A stretch of 64,000 nucleotides of DNA from CAXXIC01 sp049315325 (GTDB lineage: Bacteria; Bacteroidota; Bacteroidia; Bacteroidales; UBA7332), in NCBI GenBank assembly GCA_049315325.1, contig JBMOKJ010000005.1:62001-126000 (forward strand), in the 5' to 3' direction. The translations under genes and the position numbers were made by a program. Positions 41,568-50,688 of the stretch are shown in pieces. The notes beneath the pieces were generated by a model. It was not told where the DNA came from. It did no database searches and saw only the letters and a list, made by a program, of their open reading frames with translations. The stretch's first letter is position 1. Each line of letters begins with the position of its first letter.

Positions 41568-42017
41568 CTATTTCAAAAAATATTTTTCCTCAATAATGAC
41601 TCCATGCTCAACAAGTAATCTGCGGTATTCCTGCTCAAATGTCTCTACCTCATGGTGTTCCTGTTGATTTTTGATATAATTAACAATTAAATCTTTATCT
41701 CTGTATGCATACGTTAAAGCTGCATAGCCATCTGCCCAACCAGCGAACTGAGGAAATTTCCCTGTTGTTTTTAGCCAAAGAGACGTGGACGTTTTTATAT
41801 CGCGTACAAAATCTGAAAGAGCAACGCTCGGATGCAAATCTGAAAGGATATGCACGTGATCTTCCATTGCATTTATTCTGTAAAGAGTACCGTTTCTTTT
41901 CTGGATAATACCCATTATATAAGCATAAAGTTCTCTGATATAGGCAGGCGAAAGGGTCTTTTCACTGTTTTTTGTTCTGAAAACAATGTGGTACAAAATC
42001 TGACGATAACTTGACAT
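41568..42017 (-). CDS. IS200/IS605-like HUH transposase (TnpA)
   Basis: 149 residues, Y1 transposase. HUH pair H54-x-H56 in MEDHVHILSDLHPS, probable nucleophile Y114 in LIVNYIKNQQEHHEVETF. MSSYRQILYHIVFRTKNSEKTL matches the Bacteroidetes IS200-like group. No TnpB, IscB or other partner is adjacent. Immediately upstream are two inverted REP-type elements (42040-42299) that share the CCGTGGGTTTCACCCACGG hairpin, so it may be a solo RAYT-like enzyme acting on them. Confidence 0.85.
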   Translation of the reverse strand: MSSYRQILYHIVFRTKNSEKTLSPAYIRELYAYIMGIIQKRNGTLYRINAMEDHVHILSDLHPSVALSDFVRDIKTSTSLWLKTTGKFPQFAGWADGYAALTYAYRDKDLIVNYIKNQQEHHEVETFEQEYRRLLVEHGVIIEEKYFLK

Positions 42018-42039
42018 TTTATTCTGATTTTAGAGTACT

Positions 42040-42130
42040 GTTCACCCCCTTTGGGGATGGGTTTTATCTGTTTCTTCATCCGTGGGTTTCACCCACGGTT
42101 ATTGATAGGAAACCACTTCGTGGCTTTTTC
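42040..42130 (+). repeat. Left inverted REP element next to TnpA
   Basis: GTTCACCCCCTTTGGGGAT, then hairpin CCGTGGGTTTCACCCACGG (42080-42098), GGTTATTGAT, and AACCACTTCGTGG. The right element (42204-42299) is its inverted counterpart; the pair spans the 306-bp gap between the transposase and the nucleoside kinase. Confidence 0.75.
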
Positions 42131-42203
42131 TAAAAATAATATATGACAAACGGAAATGTGGCTTGAAATCAACATCAATACATAGTTCATTTGATTATAA
42201 TAC

Positions 42204-42299
42204 GCTTTTCCACGAAGTGGAAAAATCTCAATAACCGTGGGTGAAACCCACGGAAAATCTACCAAACTTGCAACTTCATCCCCGAATGGGGGTGAACCA
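42204..42299 (-). repeat. Right inverted REP element next to TnpA
   Basis: Reverse complement reads GTTCACCCCCATTCGGGGAT, then CCGTGGGTTTCACCCACGG (42235-42253), GGTTATTGAG, and TTCCACTTCGTGG. About 100 bp matching the left element, separated from it by about 75 bp. Confidence 0.75.
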
Positions 42300-42323
42300 T
42301 TTCAACCACAACACTTAGATCCC

Positions 42324-43982
42324 TCAATACCTAAAACTACTACCGCCCAAAAACTCCCGAATAAGCGATGTAGGCGGGATTTCGCGATCGTAAATCGGGT
42401 TGAAGTAGTGGAGAAATCGAAGTAACCGATTTGCTTCTGAAAACTCGTCGCAATTTTGAGGTACAGCTTCGAGAAGTGGTTCGGCATACCTTTTAAGCAC
42501 AGCTAATTCGAATAACAGGGCAGAGTTGAACATTGCATCGGCATTCTCTTGAAATGGAAAAATCCACTTATCTTCTCCACGTCGGACACTTGTCCAACGA
42601 CCGATTGTCTCTCGAGCTGAATAGCCTCTGTACTTGTGATCGCGTATGATTCGTCGCAACAACCGGTTGTCTGTTGTCGGAATCCAATTGTGGTCGTCAA
42701 TAGAAATCGTTGATAGAGCCGAAACGTAGATATGATACTTCGTGTCAGTCGGAATATTTGGCGTCAGATCGGGATTCAATCCATGAATGCCTTCGAGAAT
42801 CAACACATTATGCGGTTCGAGTTTCAGTTTGTTTCCTTTGAAAGTTTGTCGCCCAGTTTCGAAGCTAAAGGTAGGAAGTTCAACCTCTTCACCTGCCAAC
42901 AGACGAGTCAAATGATCGTTGAATTGTGCCAAATTGAGCGCATAAAGCGATTCGAAATCATAGTCTCCAAACTCATCTTTAGGAGTCTCTTCGCGGGTCA
43001 AAAAGTAGTTATCCAACGAAATTGCAACGGGCTTCAACAAGTTCGTCATCAACTGAATACACAACCTCTTGGAAAAGGTCGTTTTACCTGAAGAGGAAGG
43101 CCCCGAAATAAGAATCACACGCGCATTGCGTTGTGCAATATCATCTGCAATGCGAGAAATTTTCTTCTCGTGAAGAGCCTCCGACACTTTAATAATATCT
43201 GTAATGTTATTATTTTTCGACGCACTATTGAGTGTACCTACGTTTTTGATTCCAATAATTTCGTTGAAATGAACATATTCGTGCAATACTTCGAGCATCT
43301 TTTTTTGCTCCACAATATCTTCGAGAACGGTTGGATTCTGACGATTCGGAGTTCGGAGCAATACGCCATCTTGGTAGCAAATCAGGTCAAAAAGCGATAA
43401 GTAGCCCGTAGAAGGAAGTAGATTTCCATAATAGTAGTCGATGCATTCACCCAACTCGTAATAGAAAGAATAGACTTCGCCAACAGTTTTCAACAGCTCA
43501 GTTTTATCGGGCATATTTTGTTCCTCAAACAATCGAATCACTTCCTCTGTTTGAGCCTCTTTTCTGCGAAAAGGTAAATCTTCATTGATTATTTCAATCA
43601 TTCGTTGCTTTATTGCAGCAATATTCTCCTCTGTCACCTTCATACGATGGTTCATCGTGCAGAAATATCCTTTAGAAATAGGGTATTCAATACTCAATCT
43701 TGAACCAGGGAAAAGGTCTGACATTGCTTTATACAAAACGAAACAGAGTGAGCGAACATACGTTCGCATACCCGAAGAGGTTGATAAATCGACAAACTCA
43801 ACAGTTTTAGAGGTGAATACGCGAAATCGCAGGCCTTCAATCGTGTTGTTTACTTTAGCACTTACCACCTGATAAGGCATCTTCACCTGCAAGTCGTTAT
43901 ATATATCGAGCAATGAAACTCCAATTTTAAAATCACGTGTTTCGTTTGTGTTTTTGCAGAAAATCCGAACTGTATCGTGCAT
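42324..43982 (-). CDS. Nucleoside (uridine) kinase with TGS-like N-terminal domain
   Basis: 552 residues. N-terminal 60 residues are TGS-like (NETRDFKIGVSLLDIYNDLQ), then a segment resembling the second threonyl-tRNA synthetase editing domain (STSSGMRTYVRSLCFVLYKA; NHRMKVTEENIAAIKQRM). The C-terminal half is a P-loop kinase: GPSSSGKTT (294-302), SLDNYFLTREETP, EGIHGLNP and RLLRRIIRDHKYRGYSARET, as in uridine kinase. This fused architecture is widespread in Bacteroidetes and Firmicutes and of uncertain in vivo role. The 3' end abuts the right REP element. Confidence 0.85.
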   Translation of the reverse strand: MHDTVRIFCKNTNETRDFKIGVSLLDIYNDLQVKMPYQVVSAKVNNTIEGLRFRVFTSKTVEFVDLSTSSGMRTYVRSLCFVLYKAMSDLFPGSRLSIEYPISKGYFCTMNHRMKVTEENIAAIKQRMIEIINEDLPFRRKEAQTEEVIRLFEEQNMPDKTELLKTVGEVYSFYYELGECIDYYYGNLLPSTGYLSLFDLICYQDGVLLRTPNRQNPTVLEDIVEQKKMLEVLHEYVHFNEIIGIKNVGTLNSASKNNNITDIIKVSEALHEKKISRIADDIAQRNARVILISGPSSSGKTTFSKRLCIQLMTNLLKPVAISLDNYFLTREETPKDEFGDYDFESLYALNLAQFNDHLTRLLAGEEVELPTFSFETGRQTFKGNKLKLEPHNVLILEGIHGLNPDLTPNIPTDTKYHIYVSALSTISIDDHNWIPTTDNRLLRRIIRDHKYRGYSARETIGRWTSVRRGEDKWIFPFQENADAMFNSALLFELAVLKRYAEPLLEAVPQNCDEFSEANRLLRFLHYFNPIYDREIPPTSLIREFLGGSSFRY

Positions 43983-44118
43983 AAATCATCACATATTTGT
44001 TGAGTAAATCGAATGCTAAATTTATCTCTAAAAGCTGAATAATGCAAGGATTCAAACTCTTTTTTGACTCCATTTATGAAAAAGAGGTTAAAAGTGCCGC
44101 GTGAAGCATTTTTTTTCG

Positions 44119-44126
44119 TAGGTTTG
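44119..44126 (+). promoter_or_regulatory. -7 element of the DUF695 gene
   Basis: TAGGTTTG, 25 bases before the ATG at 44151; it lies within the upstream in-frame codons and so argues for the shorter start. Confidence 0.5.
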
Positions 44127-44150
44127 TTTAACGATTTTAACAACTACAAA

Positions 44151-44585
44151 ATGAAACTGACAGACAACTGGTTTACCGCCATTTCGCAAGACGAAAATGA
44201 AAAACTAATCACTGTAACAGGACGCGAAGACCTCAAAGAGTTTGTACGCTCAGGCAAATTCAAAGAACGCGCCGAGATTTATTGGAAATTCGATGGGGAT
44301 GCGCAAGGAATGCCAAAAGACAAACTGGCAGAGCAAATGGAGGAAGTAGAATTGGCTCTTCGAAAAGCAATGGAGAAAGATAAACTCGCCATTATGACTG
44401 CCATTTACACTGGAGGGAATCAGAAAACGTGGGTTTTCTATTGCCGCGCCGTTCGTGTGTTTGGCGAACGCCTCAACGAAGCTTTGGCAGGGTTTCCGCA
44501 ATTACCAATCGAAATCTATACCGAAGTCGATCCCGATTGGGAAGAGTACCTCGATATGCTTGAGATGAAAGAGTGGGAAGAGTAG
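44151..44585 (+). CDS. DUF695-like protein
   Basis: 144 residues, cytoplasmic. MKLTDNWFTAISQDENEKLITVTGREDL, ERAEIYWKFDGDAQGMPKD, and IYTGGNQKTWVFYCRAVRVF with IEIYTEVDPDWEEY match DUF695, a small domain of unknown function. The start is set at 44151. It heads a probable three-gene cluster with the YbaK-like and EEP genes (gaps 58 and 10 bases). Confidence 0.75.
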   Translation: MKLTDNWFTAISQDENEKLITVTGREDLKEFVRSGKFKERAEIYWKFDGDAQGMPKDKLAEQMEEVELALRKAMEKDKLAIMTAIYTGGNQKTWVFYCRAVRVFGERLNEALAGFPQLPIEIYTEVDPDWEEYLDMLEMKEWEE

Positions 44586-44643
44586 CTTCGACAAACAAAA
44601 GAATAATCTGCGAAATCCCCGAAATCTGTGGGAAATACTCACT

Positions 44644-45117
44644 ATGAAAATTCAGAAAACCAACGCAGCGCGCATTCTCGACCGCATGAAGATTGCCTAC
44701 GAGCTCATTACCTACGAAGTGGATGAGAGCGATTTGAGCGCAACGCACGTTGCCGAACAGTTGGGAGAATCGGTTGAGCAGGTTTTCAAAACCATCCTGC
44801 TGCGTGGCGACAAATCGGGCGTCTTTGTCTGCATCGTTCCTGGAGCCGAAGAGGTGAATCTAAAACAAGCCGCCATCGTTTCTCAAAACAAAAAAGCTGA
44901 AACCGTTGCCATGAAAGAGTTGTTGCCGCTCACAGGATATATCCGCGGTGGTTGCTCGCCGCTTGGGATGAAAAAGCCCTACCCTATTTTCTTACACAAT
45001 TCAGCGGTAAATTTCCCGTTTATCTATATCAGCGCAGGGCAGCGCAGTTTGCAATTACGCATTTCGCCAATCGATTTAATTCGAGCTGTAGAAGCAAAAA
45101 TTTGTGACTTGATTTAA
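44644..45117 (+). CDS. ybaK: Cys-tRNA(Pro) deacylase YbaK
   Basis: 157 residues, YbaK/EbsC editing domain that removes Cys from mischarged tRNA-Pro. TNAARILDRMKIAYELITYEVDESDLSATHVAEQLGESVEQVFKTILLRG, the conserved GGCSPLGMKKPYP, and AGQRSLQLRISPIDLIRAVEAKICDL are all diagnostic. Complete length. Confidence 0.93.
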   Translation: MKIQKTNAARILDRMKIAYELITYEVDESDLSATHVAEQLGESVEQVFKTILLRGDKSGVFVCIVPGAEEVNLKQAAIVSQNKKAETVAMKELLPLTGYIRGGCSPLGMKKPYPIFLHNSAVNFPFIYISAGQRSLQLRISPIDLIRAVEAKICDLI

Positions 45118-45127
45118 ATAGATCGCT

Positions 45128-45979
45128 ATGAAACAGACAATTTTATTTGTCGCAACTCTATTTTTCGGTTTTCAACTCTCTGCAAAATCGCCTCAAATAC
45201 TTAAAGTTTCCACGTTCAACATCCGTCTCAACACGCCAGTGGATGGCATAAACACATGGTCGTTGCGTAAAGATTCGGTTTGTGCTTTTATCCAAAAATC
45301 GAATCTTGCTGTTTTTGGAATGCAAGAGGTGAAGCACAACCAATTGGTTGATTTACAAAACTGCCTGTCTGGATTCACCTCTGTGGGCGTTGGTCGCGAC
45401 GATGGAAAAGAGGGTGGAGAATACTCGCCTGTTTTCTTCGATAACAAACGTTTTAAACTAATTGATTCGGGAACATTTTGGTTGTCCGAAACCCCTTCAG
45501 TCGCAGGCTCCAAAGGTTGGGATGCAGCTTTCCCACGTGTAGCAAGTTGGGCTAAGTTGAAAGACACTGTTTCAAAACGGATATTTTTTGTTTTCAACAC
45601 TCATTTCGATCACATCGGATTGGAAGCGCGTCGAAAAAGTGCACTGTTGATTCAGCAAAGAGTGGCAGAAATCGCACTTCATTCTGCGGTAGTCATTATG
45701 GGTGATTTCAACTCCACGACCAAAGATGAAGCGTACAATACAATGATTGCACCCGACAAAGGATTCTTCGATGCTCATCTGTTGGCAAAGGAATCAACCG
45801 GCGAACAGTGGAGTTTTCATGGATTTGGAAGCGTAAAACTAGCGGAACGCGAATTGATTGATTTTGTGTTCATTAACTCCAAATTCGGTGTCTTAAAATA
45901 CGAAAATCTGTTCATAGAACACGAAGGACACTACCTGTCCGATCACAATCCTTTAATTGTTACACTTTCGATCAAATAA
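45128..45979 (+). CDS. Secreted endonuclease/exonuclease/phosphatase family protein
   Basis: 283 residues. Signal peptide (MKQTILFVATLFFGFQLSA). EEP fold: LKVSTFNIRLN, GMQEVKHNQL (catalytic Glu), FVFNTHFDHIG, MGDFNSTTKDEAY, and the C-terminal LSDHNPLIVTL (catalytic His). Bacteroidetes secreted EEP proteins act on nucleic acids, phosphoinositides or unknown phosphodiesters; the substrate cannot be told. Only 10 bases after ybaK. Confidence 0.85.
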   Translation: MKQTILFVATLFFGFQLSAKSPQILKVSTFNIRLNTPVDGINTWSLRKDSVCAFIQKSNLAVFGMQEVKHNQLVDLQNCLSGFTSVGVGRDDGKEGGEYSPVFFDNKRFKLIDSGTFWLSETPSVAGSKGWDAAFPRVASWAKLKDTVSKRIFFVFNTHFDHIGLEARRKSALLIQQRVAEIALHSAVVIMGDFNSTTKDEAYNTMIAPDKGFFDAHLLAKESTGEQWSFHGFGSVKLAERELIDFVFINSKFGVLKYENLFIEHEGHYLSDHNPLIVTLSIK

Positions 45980-45996
45980 GAACATCGAGAAACCTA

Positions 45997-46026
45997 TTGA
46001 AATATCAGAGATTATATCTATTTTTG
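45997..46026 (+). promoter_or_regulatory. speA promoter
   Basis: TTG (45997-45999), 19 bases, TATTTTTG (46019-46026); ideal spacing, 41 bases upstream of the ATG. Confidence 0.7.
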
Positions 46027-46067
46027 CAGGCTCAATTTTTGATTTCACCTTATACTAAACTACATAG

Positions 46068-47960
46068 ATGAGAAAATGGCGTATTGAAGATTCTTCTGAG
46101 CTCTACAACGTTAGCGGCTGGGGGTTGGATTACTTCTCCATCAACGATAAAGGTCACGTAACCGTATCTCCTAAAAAAGGTTGCGCATCGGTCGATTTAA
46201 AAGAGTTGATCGACGAATTGCAACTACGCGATGTCACTTCGCCTATGTTGCTTCGTTTTCCAGATATTCTCGACAATCGTATCGAAAAAATATCAAATTG
46301 CTTCAAAGTGGCAGCCGATGAATACGGTTACACTGCCAACAACTACATTATCTATCCGATAAAAGTCAATCAGATGCGTCCGGTGGTAGAAGAAATTGTA
46401 CACCACGGAAAGAAATTCAACATTGGTCTAGAAGCCGGTTCGAAGCCCGAACTGCATGCTGTTTTGGCCATCGACATCGATGTTAATTCACTCATCATCT
46501 GCAACGGATACAAAGACGAAACCTATATTGAGCTAGCTCTTTTGGCTCAAAAAATGGGTAAACGCATCTATTTGGTGGTTGAGAAACTCAACGAACTGAA
46601 GTTGATTGCCACCATATCCAAACGACTCAAAATCCGTCCAAATATTGGCATTCGCATCAAATTGGCGAGCTCGGGAAGCGGAAAGTGGGAAGAATCAGGC
46701 GGTGATGTCAGCAAATTTGGTCTCAATTCGAGTGAATTGCTCGAAGCCCTCGATTTTCTCGACAAAAAAGATATGCGCGATTGCTTGAAACTGATACATT
46801 TCCATATTGGTAGTCAGGTAACGAAGATTCGCCGCATCAAAAACGCATTGCGCGAAGCATCCCAATTCTACGTTCAACTGCGCACAATGGGCTATGACGT
46901 AGAATTCGTGGATATTGGTGGTGGATTGGGTGTCGATTACGATGGTACACGTTCGGCGAGCAGTGGTTACAGTATGAACTACTCAATACAAGAGTATGTG
47001 AACGACTCTATCTCTACTTTAGTCGATGCTTGCAACAAAAATGACATCCCTCAACCAAATATCATTACCGAATCAGGTCGTTCACTAACCGCCCACCATT
47101 CGGTGCTGGTTTTTGAAGTACTCGAGACAACCACTTTGCCTGCTTGGGATGAAAACGAAGAGATATCGGAAGATGCCCACGAATTGGTGCAAGAGCTTTA
47201 CAAACTTTGGGACGATATCACACAACCTCGATTGATTGAGACTTGGCACGATGCTTTACAAATACGTGAAGAGTCGCTCGAACGTTTTAGCCTCGGAATG
47301 CTCGACCTCACCACCCGCGCTCAAGTGGAACGTTTGTTTTGGTCTATTGCACGCGAAGTATATCAGGTAGCTTCACAGCAAAAGCACGCACCTGAGGAGC
47401 TGCGCGCCATAGCCAAAATGTTGCCCGACAAATATTTCTGTAACTTCTCGCTCTTCCAATCGTTGCCCGACTCTTGGGCAATCGATCAGATTTTCCCGAT
47501 TATGCCTATCAGCCGATTGGACGAAAAACCAGATGTGGCAGCCACTATACAAGACATCACCTGCGATTCGGATGGCAAGATCGACAGTTTTATCTCTATG
47601 CGGGATTTCTCTTACCACTTACCTGTGCATCCGCTGAAAACAAAGGATAAATATTTCATTGGCGTATTCTTAGTAGGAGCTTACCAAGAGATCTTGGGCG
47701 ACCTTCATAACCTGTTTGGCGATACCAATGCCATTCACATCAAGGTTTACAAAGACGAATACGAAATCGAAAAAGTGATCGATGGAGAAACCGTTGCCGA
47801 AGTGCTCGACTACGTGCAATACAATCCTAAAAAGATGGTACGCACCGTTGAAACTTGGGTTACCGCTTCAGTGAAAAATGGAACAATCACTGTAGAAGAG
47901 GGACGCGAATTTTTATCAAACTACCGATCAGGTTTATATGGTTATACATATTTGGAGTAG
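46068..47960 (+). CDS. speA: Biosynthetic arginine decarboxylase
   Basis: 630 residues, PLP-dependent fold III enzyme making agmatine and CO2 from arginine. The PLP lysine is K99 in YIIYPIKVNQMRPVVEEI. Also present: HFHIGSQ, VDIGGGLGVDYDGTRS, ESGRSLTAHHSVLV (substrate/Mg region), and the SpeA-specific C-terminus. Agmatine feeds putrescine and then spermidine; nspC of the same route lies 6 kb downstream on the opposite strand. Own promoter and terminator. Confidence 0.95.
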   Translation: MRKWRIEDSSELYNVSGWGLDYFSINDKGHVTVSPKKGCASVDLKELIDELQLRDVTSPMLLRFPDILDNRIEKISNCFKVAADEYGYTANNYIIYPIKVNQMRPVVEEIVHHGKKFNIGLEAGSKPELHAVLAIDIDVNSLIICNGYKDETYIELALLAQKMGKRIYLVVEKLNELKLIATISKRLKIRPNIGIRIKLASSGSGKWEESGGDVSKFGLNSSELLEALDFLDKKDMRDCLKLIHFHIGSQVTKIRRIKNALREASQFYVQLRTMGYDVEFVDIGGGLGVDYDGTRSASSGYSMNYSIQEYVNDSISTLVDACNKNDIPQPNIITESGRSLTAHHSVLVFEVLETTTLPAWDENEEISEDAHELVQELYKLWDDITQPRLIETWHDALQIREESLERFSLGMLDLTTRAQVERLFWSIAREVYQVASQQKHAPEELRAIAKMLPDKYFCNFSLFQSLPDSWAIDQIFPIMPISRLDEKPDVAATIQDITCDSDGKIDSFISMRDFSYHLPVHPLKTKDKYFIGVFLVGAYQEILGDLHNLFGDTNAIHIKVYKDEYEIEKVIDGETVAEVLDYVQYNPKKMVRTVETWVTASVKNGTITVEEGREFLSNYRSGLYGYTYLE

Positions 47961-47985
47961 TACAATTAAGGTGTCCTACTTCAGT

Positions 47986-48020
47986 AATGCGCACAGGTTT
48001 TCCTGATGCGCATTTTTTTT
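47986..48020. terminator. speA terminator (bidirectional)
   Basis: AATGCGCA (47986-47993) pairs with TGCGCATT (48007-48014), followed by nine T. The convergent pepD gene ends 39 bases beyond. Confidence 0.75.
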
Positions 48021-48058
48021 TGCAGATATAACAATATTGATACTCTCAGCAGAAATAT

Positions 48059-49519
48059 CTACTCTTTCACAGGAATATTTGCCAGAACGTCAACCAAATA
48101 GTCCCAGTATTTCTGAACTGATGGAATATTTACTTTTTCATCGGGTGAGTGAGGGAATCGGATGGTTGGTCCAAACGAAATCATATCCATTCCAGGGCAA
48201 GCTGCACCAATGATTCCACACTCCAATCCAGCGTGAATCACATTCACTTTTGGCTCAACGCCAAACAGGTTTTGGTATCCCGACTTCATTACTTTCAAAA
48301 TCGGTGAATCGATGTTCGGCTGCCATCCAGGGTATGAACCGCTCAATTCCACTTTTGCTCCAGCCAACGCAAATACGCTTTCGAGCGACGAAGCCAACGA
48401 CTCTTTCATGGTTTCGGCTGAACTTCGAATCAGAATTTGCACTTTAGCTTCGCCATCGCCAGTTTGTACAATTGCCAGATTCGAAGATGTTTCGACAACG
48501 CCAGGCAGTGACGAAATCATGCGTGCCACACCGTTTTTCGCTCCTTCAATCGCATTAATCAGGTCATCCTGTATCTCTTCGGGAATAAGCGTTTTTGGAA
48601 GTTCGGTTGGTTCAGCTTTAAAGCTCAATGTTGGTTCCTGATCGCTGTGCTCGCGACGGAAAATCTCTTCGATTTCGACCACAGCTTCTTCAAATTCGTC
48701 CTTCAATTGATTTGGAATCGTGACAATCGCAAACGCTTCACGTGGAATGGCGTTGCGCAACGTGCCGCCCGAAACCCACGCCAATCGTGCTTCGAACTCA
48801 GCAACCGCAATTTTCAGAAATCTGAAGAGCAGTTTATTTGCATTTCCTCTGCCCAAGTGAATGTCAACACCTGAGTGACCACCTTTCAAGCCCGTGAGGT
48901 TAAGTTTCATGGCAATATCGCCTTCGGGAACTTCCTCAACCTCTTTGTAACGGAAAGTAGCTGTCAAATCGATACCACCTGCGCAACCAACGAAAAGCTC
49001 GCCCTCGTCTTCGGAGTCGGTGTTGATTAGAATTTCTCCCGTTAAAGCACCTTTTTCGAGTCCGAATGCACCAAACATTCCAGTCTCTTCGTCGGCAGTG
49101 ATTAACGCCTCTATAGCACCGTGTTTCAATGTTTTCGATTGCAAAACAGCTAGGATTGAAGACATTCCGATGCCGTTGTCAGAACCCAATGTGGTGTCCG
49201 TTGCTTTTACCCAATCGCCGTCTACAAATACTTTGAGCGGGTCTTTGGTGAAATCGTGAGCGGTGTCGGAGTTTTTTTGCGGCACCATATCGAGGTGAGC
49301 TTGTAGTACCACTTTCTTGCGGTTCTCCATACCTGGAGTGGCTGGCTTTTTGATAAAAACATTGCCCGCTTTGTCGGTCGTAGTCTCTAATCCGAGGTTT
49401 TTCCCGAAATCAACTACGTATTTTGTAATTTCTGTCAGGTGATGCGATGGGCGTGGAATTTGTGTGATGTCATAGAAAATGTTCCACAATTCATTGGGAT
49501 TTAAATCTTTTAAGTGCAT
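48059..49519 (-). CDS. pepD: Aminoacyl-histidine dipeptidase (PepD)
   Basis: 486 residues, metallopeptidase M20 family hydrolysing Xaa-His and related dipeptides. Metal and catalytic motifs: LQAHLDMVPQK, DTTLGSDNGIGMS, ITADEETGMFGA, DSEDEGELFVGCAGG, and the C-terminal VIHAGLECGIIGAACPGMD. Full length, no signal peptide, so cytosolic peptide use. Confidence 0.93.
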   Translation of the reverse strand: MHLKDLNPNELWNIFYDITQIPRPSHHLTEITKYVVDFGKNLGLETTTDKAGNVFIKKPATPGMENRKKVVLQAHLDMVPQKNSDTAHDFTKDPLKVFVDGDWVKATDTTLGSDNGIGMSSILAVLQSKTLKHGAIEALITADEETGMFGAFGLEKGALTGEILINTDSEDEGELFVGCAGGIDLTATFRYKEVEEVPEGDIAMKLNLTGLKGGHSGVDIHLGRGNANKLLFRFLKIAVAEFEARLAWVSGGTLRNAIPREAFAIVTIPNQLKDEFEEAVVEIEEIFRREHSDQEPTLSFKAEPTELPKTLIPEEIQDDLINAIEGAKNGVARMISSLPGVVETSSNLAIVQTGDGEAKVQILIRSSAETMKESLASSLESVFALAGAKVELSGSYPGWQPNIDSPILKVMKSGYQNLFGVEPKVNVIHAGLECGIIGAACPGMDMISFGPTIRFPHSPDEKVNIPSVQKYWDYLVDVLANIPVKE

Positions 49520-49566
49520 ATCTCTCTTTGTTTAAGTATTAAAAATGCGAATAGTGTTTCGCTAAG

Positions 49567-50568
49567 TTACTGATTTTTTATTGTATCGCGGTCAATTTTC
49601 GAAGTCCCTGTAACCAAAAAGGCATAAAACCCGACAATAGCGTTCACTACCGTTTGCAATGTGTGTACAACTAACGCAAAAGCCGCCGCTTCTGTTTGCC
49701 CAACGCCGTAGAAAATAAGTGTTGAGATCACCATAAAGTGCCACGGACCGATTCCGCCTTGCACAGGAATGCTAAAGGCAATCGTTCCCATTACGAATGT
49801 AGCCAATGCAACTCCAAAATCGAGGTGCCGAGTGAAATCAAATGCGAAAAAGCAGACGTAGAATTGAAAGAAATAGGTAATCCAAAGGGCAAAAGACCAA
49901 CCTGTGAATTGAGCTTTGTGAGGAAGCACCACGAGTGTTTTGATCCCAATCCACAAATCGTGAAGCAACGTTCTTACTTTAAGAAATAGCTTGGTTTTCT
50001 TGATTTTACGATAGATAACAGTACAAATCACCAAACCAACAGCAGAGAAAAGATAGAATAATCCAACATTAATTTTGAAGTTGAATGGATTTGTAAGTTG
50101 AATATTTTTTAGGACAAAATCTTCAAACACGTCCATCATCGTAAATAACGCCACGAGAATCATCAGTCCAACCACAAAAATATCGACCAACCGCTCCGAA
50201 ATCATCGTTCCAAATACGCGGGTAAAACTGATTTGTTCTTTGCGGGAAACATACACACAGCGCCACACTTCACCCAATCGAGGGAAGACCAGATTTGCGC
50301 CATAGTTGATAAACACGGCATTGGTTAAGGTTTTTATAGATGGTTTGGCATCAAGTAGTTTTATAAGCATCTGCCAACGAGCAGCACGAATGATGTGGCT
50401 TATTATTTCCAAAAATACGGATAAAGCAAGCCATTGATAAGCAACTCCATTTTCGAGAATAGAACAGATTTTGCTAAAATCCATAGCACGATAAACCCAC
50501 CAAAAGATAAGGATGCCCAAAGCCAAAGGAATGGTAATGCGTAGAATCTCTTTTAATCGTTTCATCAA
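49567..50568 (-). CDS. Flippase-like / LPG synthase TM-domain protein (UPF0104)
   Basis: 333 residues with about 7-8 hydrophobic helices. RAARWQMLIKLLDAKPSIKTLTNAVFINYGANLVFPRLGEVWRCVYVSRKE is the signature of the lysylphosphatidylglycerol synthase TM region (UPF0104), and FSIPVQGGIGPWHFMV is the second conserved block. Without the soluble synthetase domain such proteins are proposed glycolipid or phospholipid flippases. Upstream of pepD on the same strand (47-base gap); possible operon. Confidence 0.8.
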   Translation of the reverse strand: MMKRLKEILRITIPLALGILIFWWVYRAMDFSKICSILENGVAYQWLALSVFLEIISHIIRAARWQMLIKLLDAKPSIKTLTNAVFINYGANLVFPRLGEVWRCVYVSRKEQISFTRVFGTMISERLVDIFVVGLMILVALFTMMDVFEDFVLKNIQLTNPFNFKINVGLFYLFSAVGLVICTVIYRKIKKTKLFLKVRTLLHDLWIGIKTLVVLPHKAQFTGWSFALWITYFFQFYVCFFAFDFTRHLDFGVALATFVMGTIAFSIPVQGGIGPWHFMVISTLIFYGVGQTEAAAFALVVHTLQTVVNAIVGFYAFLVTGTSKIDRDTIKNQ

Positions 50569-50688
50569 TCTATTAACAAATGCAGAATATATGCGGTTCG
50601 CATTATTATTTTATGTTATTTTGCAAAGATAATATTTCGGTGTGATTCACCTCATTCCAAAGCATAAAAGATTATAACACCCGATTGA

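Noticed and set aside
41568..42017. IS605-type element with TnpB or IscB
   Set aside because: No RNA-guided nuclease ORF exists on either side; the flanking gene is a nucleoside kinase on one side and rpoN on the other.
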